From Acidobacteriota bacterium (lineage in GTDB: Bacteria; Acidobacteriota; Terriglobia; Acidiferrales; UBA7541): 64,000 nucleotides of DNA. Positions 43,268-51,780 of the stretch are shown here, one piece after another. The notes under the pieces were generated by a model. The model saw only the letters and a program-made list of their open reading frames with translations, was not told the DNA's origin and searched no databases. Location of the stretch: the NCBI GenBank assembly GCA_003225295.1, contig QHYZ01000063.1, positions 1-64,000 of the forward strand, in the 5' to 3' direction. Each line of letters opens with the position of its first letter. Positions within the stretch are counted from its first letter, which is position 1. Position numbers and translations under genes: made by a program.

Positions 43268-43816
43268 CTAGGGGGCGCGACGGAACTCCACGTAATCGCG
43301 ACCGATGTATAGCCGGTAGCCGCCCGCAGTGCTGGAGACAAGCACCTGCAGCGGCACGGGGCGCTTCATTTCGGCGTCGTGCTGCGAGCCCACCTGCAAG
43401 ACGTCATTTGCGCCTAGGTCCATCACCACAAACTTTCCGCCGGTGATGAAACCGATGCCGTAGGCGCCGGGCTTCAAAGTTTGACCGGCTATTTCGAGAG
43501 TGACCTCGTTAAGGAGATAGGCTTGGTATTTCTCCTTGATTCCCGAGGAGTAGCCGGAGCTGTCCACCAGTCCCACGAGAACATAAAAGTCGTCAGCAAA
43601 GTGAACGCCGCCACTGTTGCGGAACTGCACCGGCGCACTCTGGCCTCGAAAAAAAACGCGTTCCGGGAAGATTTTCGGAGTGATATCAGCGGCCTTGAGG
43701 ACCACCTCTTTGCCGGCAGCGGGGGGATTGTCAGCCCTGGAGCCGTGGAGATGCCGGAGGGGAAAACCCAGAAGCAAGAGTGCGAGGAAAACGGAAGACC
43801 TCGTAAAACGCGTCAT
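43268..43816 (-). CDS. secreted hypothetical protein
   Basis: About 182 aa from the ATG at 43816, with an AAAGGAG box. A signal peptide (basic MTRFTRSS, hydrophobic core) is followed by a beta-rich soluble domain with KPGAYGIGFITGGKFVVMDLG and an Arg-rich end. No recognised family. The downstream terminator separates it from the opposite gene. Confidence 0.7.
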   Translation of the reverse strand: MTRFTRSSVFLALLLLGFPLRHLHGSRADNPPAAGKEVVLKAADITPKIFPERVFFRGQSAPVQFRNSGGVHFADDFYVLVGLVDSSGYSSGIKEKYQAYLLNEVTLEIAGQTLKPGAYGIGFITGGKFVVMDLGANDVLQVGSQHDAEMKRPVPLQVLVSSTAGGYRLYIGRDYVEFRRAP

Positions 43817-44075
43817 GGAAACTCCTTTCAGAATGCCGGAATCGTATAACACTCCCCAGGGTCAGCGCAAAAACGCTGCTGCAGGCCGGCGGAAGACAGC
43901 GCGGCGACCGAGGACGAACAAATGCGCAGGGCGTGGCGAGTAGGAACCCATCGGGTGTTTAACTCGCCATAACGCAAGTTTTGCAAATGCTTCATCAACA
44001 GTCAGACGCCGTGTGGCACCGTCTTGCGGCGAATGAAGGGCTACCACGCGATTTCGTTTATTAGGAGGGACACCC

Positions 44076-44480
44076 TTGAAAACGGCGTTCAAGATTTTCG
44101 TCGCGATAGCCGCCTTTTTGTGGCCGCGTTTGCGACACAGGACACGTCTCGGATGGTGCTCCATTCTTAGTCCAGCGAATGTGATCTTCGGACGTTAGAA
44201 CAATCAGGGGTTGCAGTCGGTTTGAAGTCGGCGGGATACTGCGACACGAACGGAATCCAGATCGGAATCCGGGTACGCAACGGATGCCACCGTATTATTT
44301 TCGGTTCGTCACCGGCCACGGAAAGTACTTGCAGGGCTATTTCGATTGGCGGCCGAAGGATACGGATGAAGCGGTTGCGGCAGCCTCCTCGGACGATGCG
44401 GGTTTTACGTGGACGTTTCAACAAAAAGTGCTGGAGCTGACCAAGACATGCGAAGTGGGTGTGGACAATGGTGTGGTATC
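44076..44480 (+). pseudogene. remnants of a secreted Asp-box (BNR-like) protein
   Basis: A strong AGGAGGG box precedes a TTG at 44076 that begins a signal peptide (MKTAFKIFVAIAAFL). The signal continues plausibly only after a frameshift near 44120 and then meets a stop. Further on, another frame (about 44280-44460) reads RFVTGHGKYLQGYFDW and SSDDAGFTWTF, a perfect Asp-box SxDxGxTW, then ends without a stop in register. The pieces suggest a degraded secreted glycosidase-like or BNR protein; its exact family is not recognisable. Confidence 0.35.
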
Positions 44481-44521
44481 TTACGCGCTCGCCTGCGGGA
44501 TTGCACAAGGGGAGGATAGGG

Positions 44522-46381
44522 ATGCTGGATTGGCGAAGTTTCATGAAGACGTGTTCGGAAATGGGTCTGCTAGGAACACTTTTTCCAGGGGTGTTGTGGG
44601 CACAAGCACAGGCGCACGCGGCGAAGAAGATCACCAAAGAAATGATTGAAAGTGCGGCCGTCGTCGCGGACGTCCAAATTTCCGAAGAATACAAAGAGAT
44701 GATGCTCGAAAGCCTGAATAATCAGGCCAAGGGCTATGAAGAAATTTACAAGCTGCATATTCCCAATTCGGTTGACCCGGCCCTGATTTTTGATCCCGTT
44801 CTTCCGGGGATGAGATTCGAAACCGAGCGAAAGCCCATGCGGATGTCCAAAGTCGCGAATGCCGCCACGGCGAGCGCGCCGAAGAACCTCGAGGACTTGG
44901 CGTTCGCGAGCGCGCGCGAATTAGGTGAGCTGGTTCAAGCGAGAAAAGTTTCGTCGCTCGCCCTGACCGAGATGTACCTGGGGCGGTTGAGAAAATATGA
45001 CCCGGCGCTGAAGTTTGCCGTGACGCTGACGGAACAACGCGCGCTCGCGCAGGCCAAACAGGCAGACGCGGAAATTGCCGCGGGAAAGTACCGCGGGCCG
45101 CTCCACGGCTTGCCTTGGGGCGCCAAGGACTTGCTGGCGACAAAGGGCTATCGAACAACGTGGGGCGCGGGCGGATTCGAAAGCCAGAGGATCGATGAAG
45201 ACGCAACGGTTGTAAAACGTTTGGATCAAGCGGGCGCGGTGCTGGTGGCGAAATTGACGCTGGGCGCGCTGGCGCTGGGCGATGTGTGGTTCGGCGGCGT
45301 AACGCGGAATCCCTGGAACACGAATCAGGGATCGAGCGGCTCTTCTGCAGGTCCTGCTTCTGCAACCGCGGCGGGATGCGTGGCATTCAGCATCGGGTCG
45401 GAAACGCTCGGCTCGATTTCGTCACCATCGACACGCTGCGGATGCACGGGACTGCGGCCGTCGTTTGGCCTGGTGCCGCGGACGGGTGCGATGGCACTCT
45501 CTTGGAGCATGGACAAATTGGGGCCCATCTGCCGAACCGTGGAAGACTGCGCACTCGTCTTGGACGCGATTCAGGGACCCGATGGCCTGGATCGAACGAC
45601 ACGGCCCGCGGCTTTCAATTGGGACGCCAACCTGAATTGGCGAAAACTGCGAGTAGGCTACTTGAAAACAGAATTCGAACGGAAACCGGATGAGCAGCAA
45701 GAATCCGCCAAGGAAGAACCAGACGCGACTCCCGAAGAACAGAAAAAGCGTGAAGAGCAGAAGAAACGCCGCGAAGCAAGGCAGGCAAGGGCCGAGTACG
45801 ACAGAAAGTACAACGATGCAGCCCTCGCAAAATTGCGAGAAATGGGGGTGAATCTCGTGCCGGTAGAGATGCCGAAATTCCCTTACGATGCCATGGTAAC
45901 GATGCTGACGGCGGAATCTGCGGCGGCCTTCGATGAACTAACGCGCACGGGCAATGACAAACTGCTGACCTCGCAGAAAGACTATGACTGGCCGAATACG
46001 TTTCGAGCGGCGCGGTTCATTCCGGCCGTGGAATACATCCAGGCCGCAAGAGCGCGCAGGATGGCGATGGATGCGGTCTCAAAAGTGTTCAACGATTTTG
46101 ACGTAATCGTGGCGCCGACCAACGGCGAACAACTGGTGATCACTAATCTGACCGGACACCCGGCAGTGATTTTGCCGAATGGGTTGCGCGGAAAGGACGC
46201 GCCGAAGCCGCCCTTCGAAGAAGCGAGCGATTTCCAGAACGCAGGCGGCCCCGGAACGCCCACCAGCTTGACCTTTCTCGGAAAATTGTACGGCGAGGCA
46301 AAACTACTCGCGTTCGCGCGCGGCTACCAGGAAGCGACGGATTTCCATCTGCAACACCCGAAGCTCGGGCCCCCGTCCTAA
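44522..46381 (+). CDS. exported amidase (amidase-signature family)
   Basis: About 619 aa from ATG 44522, with AGGGGAGG before it. N-terminal residues 1-30 look like an export signal (cleavage near WAQAQA). Amidase signature: catalytic Lys near residue 200 in GAKDLL, the GSSGSSAG loop (about 270-277), and the SETLGSISSPS segment with the cis-Ser and Ser nucleophile (about 293-303). About 110 residues precede the core and an acidic-then-basic coiled segment is inserted at about 385-430 (EEQKKREEQKKRREARQAR). It probably hydrolyses amides or peptides in the periplasm; substrate is unknown. Confidence 0.9.
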   Translation: MLDWRSFMKTCSEMGLLGTLFPGVLWAQAQAHAAKKITKEMIESAAVVADVQISEEYKEMMLESLNNQAKGYEEIYKLHIPNSVDPALIFDPVLPGMRFETERKPMRMSKVANAATASAPKNLEDLAFASARELGELVQARKVSSLALTEMYLGRLRKYDPALKFAVTLTEQRALAQAKQADAEIAAGKYRGPLHGLPWGAKDLLATKGYRTTWGAGGFESQRIDEDATVVKRLDQAGAVLVAKLTLGALALGDVWFGGVTRNPWNTNQGSSGSSAGPASATAAGCVAFSIGSETLGSISSPSTRCGCTGLRPSFGLVPRTGAMALSWSMDKLGPICRTVEDCALVLDAIQGPDGLDRTTRPAAFNWDANLNWRKLRVGYLKTEFERKPDEQQESAKEEPDATPEEQKKREEQKKRREARQARAEYDRKYNDAALAKLREMGVNLVPVEMPKFPYDAMVTMLTAESAAAFDELTRTGNDKLLTSQKDYDWPNTFRAARFIPAVEYIQAARARRMAMDAVSKVFNDFDVIVAPTNGEQLVITNLTGHPAVILPNGLRGKDAPKPPFEEASDFQNAGGPGTPTSLTFLGKLYGEAKLLAFARGYQEATDFHLQHPKLGPPS

Positions 46382-46412
46382 TCAAATTCGAATGGACCGT
46401 GGCTGAGCCGGG

Positions 46413-46970
46413 CTACATCCCTTTTTGAATGGGATAGCCCTTGTCGACCCAGTCGGTGGCGAAATTTGTGGGAAGAACGAGGACCCGCAACTTCTTGAAT
46501 CCCATGTTGCTCAAAGCCGTGTACGCGGGACGTATATTTGGACACTTGTCGAATGGACAGCAGCCGCAGTAAATGACCAGATTCACGGATCGCGGGAGAC
46601 CGTCCGCCCACTTTTTCAAATCCGCGAACCCTTGCTGGGGGGAAGTGGAGCCGTGGAACGAAGCACCAGGGATATGACCGCCCGCGAAGAGCGTGTGGAA
46701 TCCGACACAGATGACCGTGGAAGAAGCCCCACTCTGGTCCGAGATTTCTCGTATAAAGTCGTCGGGCTTCAGGGCTTGAGCGCTCGGCCACGGATCTGAG
46801 GACCGCTTTTGGTCTTCGCGGATCGCTGGAACGGAGACGAGCGCCGCGGGAGCAGCGAACAAGGCGGCAAGGACTGAAACAGAGAAAAGAGTTTGGAAAC
46901 GGCTTCTTGCTGGCGCCAAAAGGGTCCGCCGAAGAATGCCCCGATACCAAACCGCATGGACTTGTGGATC
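46413..46970 (-). CDS. rhodanese-like domain protein, membrane-anchored
   Basis: About 185 aa. In this frame the first practical start is a TTG at 46970, with AGGGGG nine bases upstream; the frame runs further back without another start signal. A signal/anchor segment (SVSVLAALFAAPAALVSV) precedes a rhodanese fold with GGHIPGASFHG, KKWADGLPRSVNLVIYCGCCPFDKC (active-site Cys loop, three Cys) and VLVLPTNFATDWVDKG. It is likely extracytoplasmic sulfur chemistry or a regulatory fold. It is the last gene of a three-gene minus-strand operon. Confidence 0.8.
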   Translation of the reverse strand, partial: DPQVHAVWYRGILRRTLLAPARSRFQTLFSVSVLAALFAAPAALVSVPAIREDQKRSSDPWPSAQALKPDDFIREISDQSGASSTVICVGFHTLFAGGHIPGASFHGSTSPQQGFADLKKWADGLPRSVNLVIYCGCCPFDKCPNIRPAYTALSNMGFKKLRVLVLPTNFATDWVDKGYPIQKGM

Positions 46971-46986
46971 CAAAGATAATGACCCC

Positions 46987-47958
46987 CTATTTCTTGAGAT
47001 CGGCGCGAGTGCGCTGGAGCTTGACGGCCGTGGTGCGGAGAGTTTCGGGAACGTTCTTGTTGGTGGTGAGGCGCTTGAGATCGACGGCGTTGAGCATGGG
47101 AAGCATGTGCATGGTGACGTCAAGAGGTGCCTTGGGATTGTTGATGAGGTTGCGGACAACGGTGTAGTTCTTGCGGAAATTGCGGTTGCCGGCGATAAGG
47201 CGAAGGATCTCATCGGTGAGGCTAGACATTGCAGCGAAAGCTTCGACTTCCTGGTCGGTGAGGCGGGGAGACTGAAGGACCGCGCGCTGGACAACTTTGT
47301 TGTTGTCGCGAATGAGCGTGCGGCGCGCTTCCGGGCCGCCTTTCATCGCGAACTGCACACGCTGCGCGACGGTCATTTTCGCCAGGCGCTGAATCAGAGT
47401 CTGCCGCCTTTGGACGTCGGGTTCAACCGCGGCTGCGGCTTCCGATAGGGCCGCTTCGTCGACAGGATTACCGGGGCCGTGTAGTTCGTGGAGCTGATTT
47501 TTTTGATCGGCGGTCAGTGACGTGGAGTGTTCGAGAGCGGAGGCCAGCGCCGGAGATTCGCTGACGCGTTCAAGTTCTTCCATCAGCGCCTGGATGCCCA
47601 GAGCCGAGAGGTGGCGAACAAGAGGAACGAGATGTTCGGCAGGACAGTTTCTGTTTTGCACCATGGCGTCGCAGACACCGGGTTTGTCAGCAAGATTCCT
47701 TGCCGCATAGGAGAAGAGTGTAGGCAGAGCCTGCTCCCGCTTCAGGGCTTCGACGAAGGTTTCTACGGGCTGTGAGAGAATCGCATCCTGCGCGCGGTTT
47801 GCGACGATTTCGTCGGCGTCGCCAGCGAGAACCGCGAGAATCTCCGCGCGTTCGGCGGGGGCAAGATGGGCACCGCCAGTGCAAACGGCGATTTTTCTTT
47901 CGCGCGTGGCGCGGCCGTGGCGCAGATCCTCGAGAATTTCAGGGCTGAGAGTTTCCAC
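46987..47958 (-). CDS. helical-repeat hypothetical protein
   Basis: 323 aa, entirely helical, with repeated pattern elements such as RNLADKPGVCDAMVQNRNCP, NRNFRKNYTVVRNLINNP and LTTNKNVPETLR that suggest tandem HEAT/LRV-like repeats. It has no membrane segment, signal or enzymatic motif. It sits between the RodZ-like gene (gap 4) and the rhodanese-like gene (gap 16). I do not recognise it further. Confidence 0.7.
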   Translation of the reverse strand: METLSPEILEDLRHGRATRERKIAVCTGGAHLAPAERAEILAVLAGDADEIVANRAQDAILSQPVETFVEALKREQALPTLFSYAARNLADKPGVCDAMVQNRNCPAEHLVPLVRHLSALGIQALMEELERVSESPALASALEHSTSLTADQKNQLHELHGPGNPVDEAALSEAAAAVEPDVQRRQTLIQRLAKMTVAQRVQFAMKGGPEARRTLIRDNNKVVQRAVLQSPRLTDQEVEAFAAMSSLTDEILRLIAGNRNFRKNYTVVRNLINNPKAPLDVTMHMLPMLNAVDLKRLTTNKNVPETLRTTAVKLQRTRADLKK

Positions 47959-47962
47959 CAGA

Positions 47963-48694
47963 CTAGGGCCTCAAGTCCTTCTGACTAAGCACCATTGTAC
48001 CGGAGGCGCCAGGCGCGCCAAGGGGCGGCATGGCCTTGCCGTTCAATTTCAGCAATACCGCGGAGGAGTCCCCAGCGGTCACTTGGAATTGCTGACTAGC
48101 TGAAAAGTGACGGGTCTCGCCGGCAGGCAACTCGGAGTCGAGAAGAAGTTTGTCGTCGGCGAGGATGCGGACGCGCGTGGTCGCGGAGGTGGAGATGGAA
48201 AGGTCGAGAAGTGCTGCGGAGGCGGATTGTTCTGCGGATCGCTCCGAAGCGGAACGGGGTTGAGGCTGCATCTCCAAGGAACCAGACACGGATTTTCTTG
48301 TGTCGCGATAAGCGGTGTAGCGGTGCCAGCCGTAGCGGGTGGCAAAGAAAAGTCCTGCGAACAGAAGAAGGGCGATGAACACGGCCAGAACCGGGAGCCA
48401 CTTCGGCGGCGATGGAATGCGTTCCTCGGGTTTGGGGAAAGGCGCAGTCGAGTGTTCGGCGCGGGCAAGATCGTACTCGCCGAGGAGTGCTTCTTCACTG
48501 AGGCCCAGATAACGCGCGATGGTGCGCACAAAACCGTGGCCGAAGACGCCGCCGGGCAGCTTTGCCCAATCTTCATTCTCAAGCGCTTCAACAAAACGGG
48601 CACTGATGCGCGTGGCCTTGGTGAGTTCGTCCAGGGAGACTTCGCGTATCTCGCGCTCGCGCTTCAGGCGTTCACCGAAATTTCCCCTGGCCAT
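47963..48694 (-). CDS. RodZ-like helix-turn-helix membrane protein
   Basis: About 243 aa from the ATG at 48694. An N-terminal HTH of the RodZ type (FGERLKREREIREVSLDELTKATRISARFVEALENEDW) is followed by a charged linker, one membrane helix (about residues 104-125, VLAVFIALLLFAGLFFA) and a periplasmic domain with the RodZ-like DUF4115 beta fold (RVRILADDKLLLDSELPAGETRHF). In other bacteria RodZ links the MreB cytoskeleton with the membrane. Here it leads an operon with an unknown helical-repeat gene. Confidence 0.82.
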   Translation of the reverse strand: MARGNFGERLKREREIREVSLDELTKATRISARFVEALENEDWAKLPGGVFGHGFVRTIARYLGLSEEALLGEYDLARAEHSTAPFPKPEERIPSPPKWLPVLAVFIALLLFAGLFFATRYGWHRYTAYRDTRKSVSGSLEMQPQPRSASERSAEQSASAALLDLSISTSATTRVRILADDKLLLDSELPAGETRHFSASQQFQVTAGDSSAVLLKLNGKAMPPLGAPGASGTMVLSQKDLRP

Positions 48695-49300
48695 GAACTG
48701 AAACCTGTCCTTGATGAATCGGCGGGCGCCTCGGTCTCCAACGCCCCGACCCCGGTCAGGGCAATCGGGTAGGCGGCGTGGGATCCCTGAACGGACTATG
48801 GGCGGAGGAATCCAATACTTTGACGCATCCTCCCCGCCATAAATGGCAGGGATTCCTACGGAGTCCCCGCGGGTTTTGCGGGAATCTCTTCGGTGGGCTC
48901 CTCCCACAACCGCCTTACTTCAGCGGAGGACGACGAAGAGGCTTAACTTTCGGGCTATCCGCCCGTAGCTCTTTTGGACGCGAAGAATATATACCATGCC
49001 GAAAAGAAAGGCAATCGCTTACACCGCCCAGAAGGCCGGGGCTTGCGCTCACCATGGGTCAAACGGGGAAGAAGGTAAGGTGGGCAGTGAGCCGTTCCGA
49101 CGACGGCCCGCAGGTGATTCCGCAGAGCTATGGCGTGATTGACTTGGCCATGGGAAATGCTTAGGCTGGCGACTTGCGCGAAGGGCGCATCCAGTCCGCG
49201 GAAAGGGCCGTGCCCACCTTAGCAAAACGTCGAAGGTTACGAACCTTCTTTCAGCCTGACTCGGGCGGACTCCAGGCGCAGTCACGAAAGGAAGGTCGTA
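48695..49300. other. intergenic region around the element relic
   Basis: 606 bases between divergent genes (RodZ-like operon and ankyrin gene). Apart from the IS-like relic listed separately I see no gene. The last bases carry an AGGAAGG box for the ankyrin gene. Confidence 0.5.
48820..49045 (-). mobile_element. relic of an IS200/IS605-type (TnpB) element
   Basis: Read on the minus strand, the segment ends with a hairpin (TCCCTGCCAT, AA loop, ATGGCGGGGA, one G-T wobble; plus-strand positions 48831-48852). Before it is an open stretch ending LWEEPTEEIPAKPAGTP and a stop, the type of C-terminal tail I associate with TnpB-like proteins. At the other end (about 49020-49045) is a second GC-rich partial palindrome and a TTGCCT / TATATT promoter-like pair. 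The main coding part is absent, so it is a deleted, non-autonomous remnant of about 225 bases. The TnpB link is recalled, not searched. Confidence 0.45.
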
Positions 49301-50965
49301 ATGGATGCAAAAGTACTGCCCGCTCGTCCTAGCCTGGAACAATACAAGAAACAAGCCAAGGAGCTCGTCAAGGCCTTCCGGACCGGTGAGTCAGGTGATC
49401 CGGAGGCGGTTCAGCGAATCAAGAAGCACCACCCTCGGCTATCGAAACTGTTGGACGCGGACATTCGCAACGCGAAATTTGCTCTTGTGGACGCGCAATT
49501 GGTGGTCGCCCGGGAGCACGGCTTCGTCAGCTGGCCGAAGTTTGCGAAACACGTCGAAGCGCTGATTCGTGAGGGGTCCGTTGTCGTCCTGGACAATCCG
49601 TGGGCGGCGTTCATCGAGGCCGCGTGTGTTCCGCGCGACTCTGGGCATGCCTCGGGGACTCTCGAGCGCGCCGAGGCGATCCTGGCCGCGCACCCAGGGG
49701 TTGCCAGCAGCGACATTCACGCGGCGGCAATTCTTGGCGACGAAGCCGGCGTGCGACGGTTCCTCGCCCTCAATCCGGGGAACGCCACGGCGAAGGGCGG
49801 CCCCCACGGTTGGGATGCCCTTACGCACCTCTGCTTCTCGAGATATCTGCGGCTGGATCGCGCGCGGTCGGACGGCTTCCTACGGGCGGCGACGGCGCTG
49901 CTGGATGCAGGGGCGAGCGCCAACACTGGGTGGATGGAGAAGTCTCATCAACCCCGTCCGGAGTGGGAGAGCGCGCTCTACGGCGCCGCCGGAGTTGCGC
50001 ACCACGCGGAGCTGACTCGCCTGCTGCTCGAGCGCGGCGCGGACCCGAACGATGGGGAAACGCCCTATCATGCTCCGGAAACTCACGACAACGCCGCCCT
50101 AAAGGCCCTGGTGGAGAGCGGAAAGCTCAATGAGGAGAGTCTCGGGATGATCCTGCTCCGCAAGACCGACTGGCACGATTATGAAGGAATCAAATGGCTG
50201 CTCGAATATGGCGTTGACCCCAACCGAAGGACGCCATGGGGGAAGACGGCAATTCACAATGCCGTGTTGTGCGACAACGACCTGAAGATCTTCGAAGTGT
50301 TGTTGGACCATGGTGCCGACCCGACGCTCATTGCAGACTGCCCAGATCGCTCACGGCACGCATCTTCAGGGAAGTCCGCCGTGGCGATGGCCGCGCGAAG
50401 AGGACGCCGTGATGTGCTCGAGTTATTCGAACGACGAGGCATTCCTATTGTGCTCCAAGGCGTCGAGCGACTGATGGCTGAATGCGCGAGAAACGATGCG
50501 GCGAGAGTTCGTTTCATGGCGGGGCGCGAACCTCAGCTGGTTCGCGAAATGGTGGCAGAGGAAGGCAAGCTGCTCGCGGAGTTCGCGGGTGTCGGGAATA
50601 CTGACGGGGTTCGGCAGCTCCTCGATCTCGGGCTGAGCGTCGCCGCGCTGTACAAGGAAGGCGACGGCTATTTCGATATGGCCAAGAACAGCACGGCGCT
50701 GCACGTAGCGGCTTGGCGCGCGCAACACGCCACAGTGAAACTCCTCATCGAACGCGGGGCGCCAGTGGACGTTCCGGATGGCCGGGGACGCACGCCGTTG
50801 GCTCTCGCCGTACGTGCCTGCGTGGACTCGTATTGGACGTGCAGGCGTTCGCCCGACTCTGTTCAGATGCTGCTCCATGCGGGAGGGTCGGTAAGCGGCA
50901 TCGATTTTCCATCCGGTTACGCGGAAGTTGACGAGCTGCTCCGGCGCCATGGCGCCAAACCATAA
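49301..50965 (+). CDS. ankyrin-repeat protein
   Basis: 554 aa from ATG 49301, AGGAAGG upstream. Residues 1-90 form a charged helical N-terminal segment (SLEQYKKQAKELVKAFR). Ankyrin repeats follow in two blocks, at about 130-360 (ELTRLLLERGADPN, EVLLDHGADPTL) and 430-550 (ALHVAAWRAQHATVKLLIERGAPVDVPDGRGRTPLALAV). There is no signal or membrane segment, so it is probably a cytosolic protein-binding scaffold. The glyoxalase-fold gene starts 20 bases downstream. Confidence 0.9.
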   Translation: MDAKVLPARPSLEQYKKQAKELVKAFRTGESGDPEAVQRIKKHHPRLSKLLDADIRNAKFALVDAQLVVAREHGFVSWPKFAKHVEALIREGSVVVLDNPWAAFIEAACVPRDSGHASGTLERAEAILAAHPGVASSDIHAAAILGDEAGVRRFLALNPGNATAKGGPHGWDALTHLCFSRYLRLDRARSDGFLRAATALLDAGASANTGWMEKSHQPRPEWESALYGAAGVAHHAELTRLLLERGADPNDGETPYHAPETHDNAALKALVESGKLNEESLGMILLRKTDWHDYEGIKWLLEYGVDPNRRTPWGKTAIHNAVLCDNDLKIFEVLLDHGADPTLIADCPDRSRHASSGKSAVAMAARRGRRDVLELFERRGIPIVLQGVERLMAECARNDAARVRFMAGREPQLVREMVAEEGKLLAEFAGVGNTDGVRQLLDLGLSVAALYKEGDGYFDMAKNSTALHVAAWRAQHATVKLLIERGAPVDVPDGRGRTPLALAVRACVDSYWTCRRSPDSVQMLLHAGGSVSGIDFPSGYAEVDELLRRHGAKP

Positions 50966-50985
50966 GCATTCGACAGGGGGATCAC

Positions 50986-51390
50986 ATGGCCATTGAGATT
51001 CGCGGAATGGCGCCGCTGCTGCAAGTCTTCGACATGCCAACATCCATCGGGTTTTACCGGGATGTGCTGGGGTTCGAGGTGGAGAGCACCTCCAAACCTA
51101 GGGGAGAGCGCTTCGATTGGGCGCTGCTCAAGCTCAATGGCGTGGAGTTGATGCTAAACACGGCTTACGAAGATCACGCGCGGCCGTCAGTTCCTGATCC
51201 CGCTCGCATTGCTGCCCACGACGATACGGCGATTTACTTTGGTTGCCCGGACGTGGATGCGGCGTACGCTCACCTGCGCGCGCGCGGCGTGGCTGTGAAG
51301 GAACCCGAAGTGGCGCACTATGGCATGAAACAGTTGTACGTCAGCGATCCCGACGGGTATAACCTGTGCTTTCAGTGGCCAGCTAGGTAG
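50986..51390 (+). CDS. VOC/glyoxalase-fold protein
   Basis: 134 aa with GGGGG upstream. The VOC double beta-alpha-beta-beta-beta repeat is recognisable: PLLQVFDMPTSIGFYRDVLGFEVES, VELMLNT, then YFGCPDVDAAYAHLRARGVAV and YVSDPDGYNLCFQWP. The metal-ligand positions look partly conserved (Glu in VELML, Glu equivalent replaced in NLCFQ). It could be a bleomycin-resistance or dioxygenase-like protein; substrate is unknown. Confidence 0.82.
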   Translation: MAIEIRGMAPLLQVFDMPTSIGFYRDVLGFEVESTSKPRGERFDWALLKLNGVELMLNTAYEDHARPSVPDPARIAAHDDTAIYFGCPDVDAAYAHLRARGVAVKEPEVAHYGMKQLYVSDPDGYNLCFQWPAR

Positions 51391-51780
51391 CGCGTTGCGA
51401 GTTCGCGTGCTCCTTCGGTCGAAAGATAAAGTACCTAGCAGCGAGTTCAGGAGAGAACATCCCGACCAAGTCGGGGCAGTCGCCGGACACGGAGTGTAAT
51501 GGCCGCCTTTGAGCGCGCCTGTCGACCCGTCATGCCGGCAGCCGCGTGCGAATCCCGGCCTGAAGGTCGGCACTACGAGAGCCAGGGCGAGGATGGCGAG
51601 ATAGCCACGCCTGTACCACGAGCGGGTTGCATGGTTTTTTCGGAGGGGCCTATACTGGCGGAGATTCCCTACGGTTCGTGAGAATCGGTCGGGTTTGTGT
51701 TTCTCGGCGATAATACGCCTGCCAGGACCGGGCGCGGGCATTGCCAGGCGTGGAATCGCAAGGGAGAGGAAGAAACGCGA
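51391..51780 (+). other. intergenic region
   Basis: 390 bases. A small open frame 51499-51681 has no start signal or protein-like composition. A better ribosome-binding site (GGGAGAGGAAG) lies just before the diguanylate cyclase start at 51781. Confidence 0.45.

Noticed and set aside
43862-44164. 100-residue minus-strand frame
   Set aside because: Antisense to a plausible signal-peptide start with a strong ribosome-binding site, and no family resemblance.
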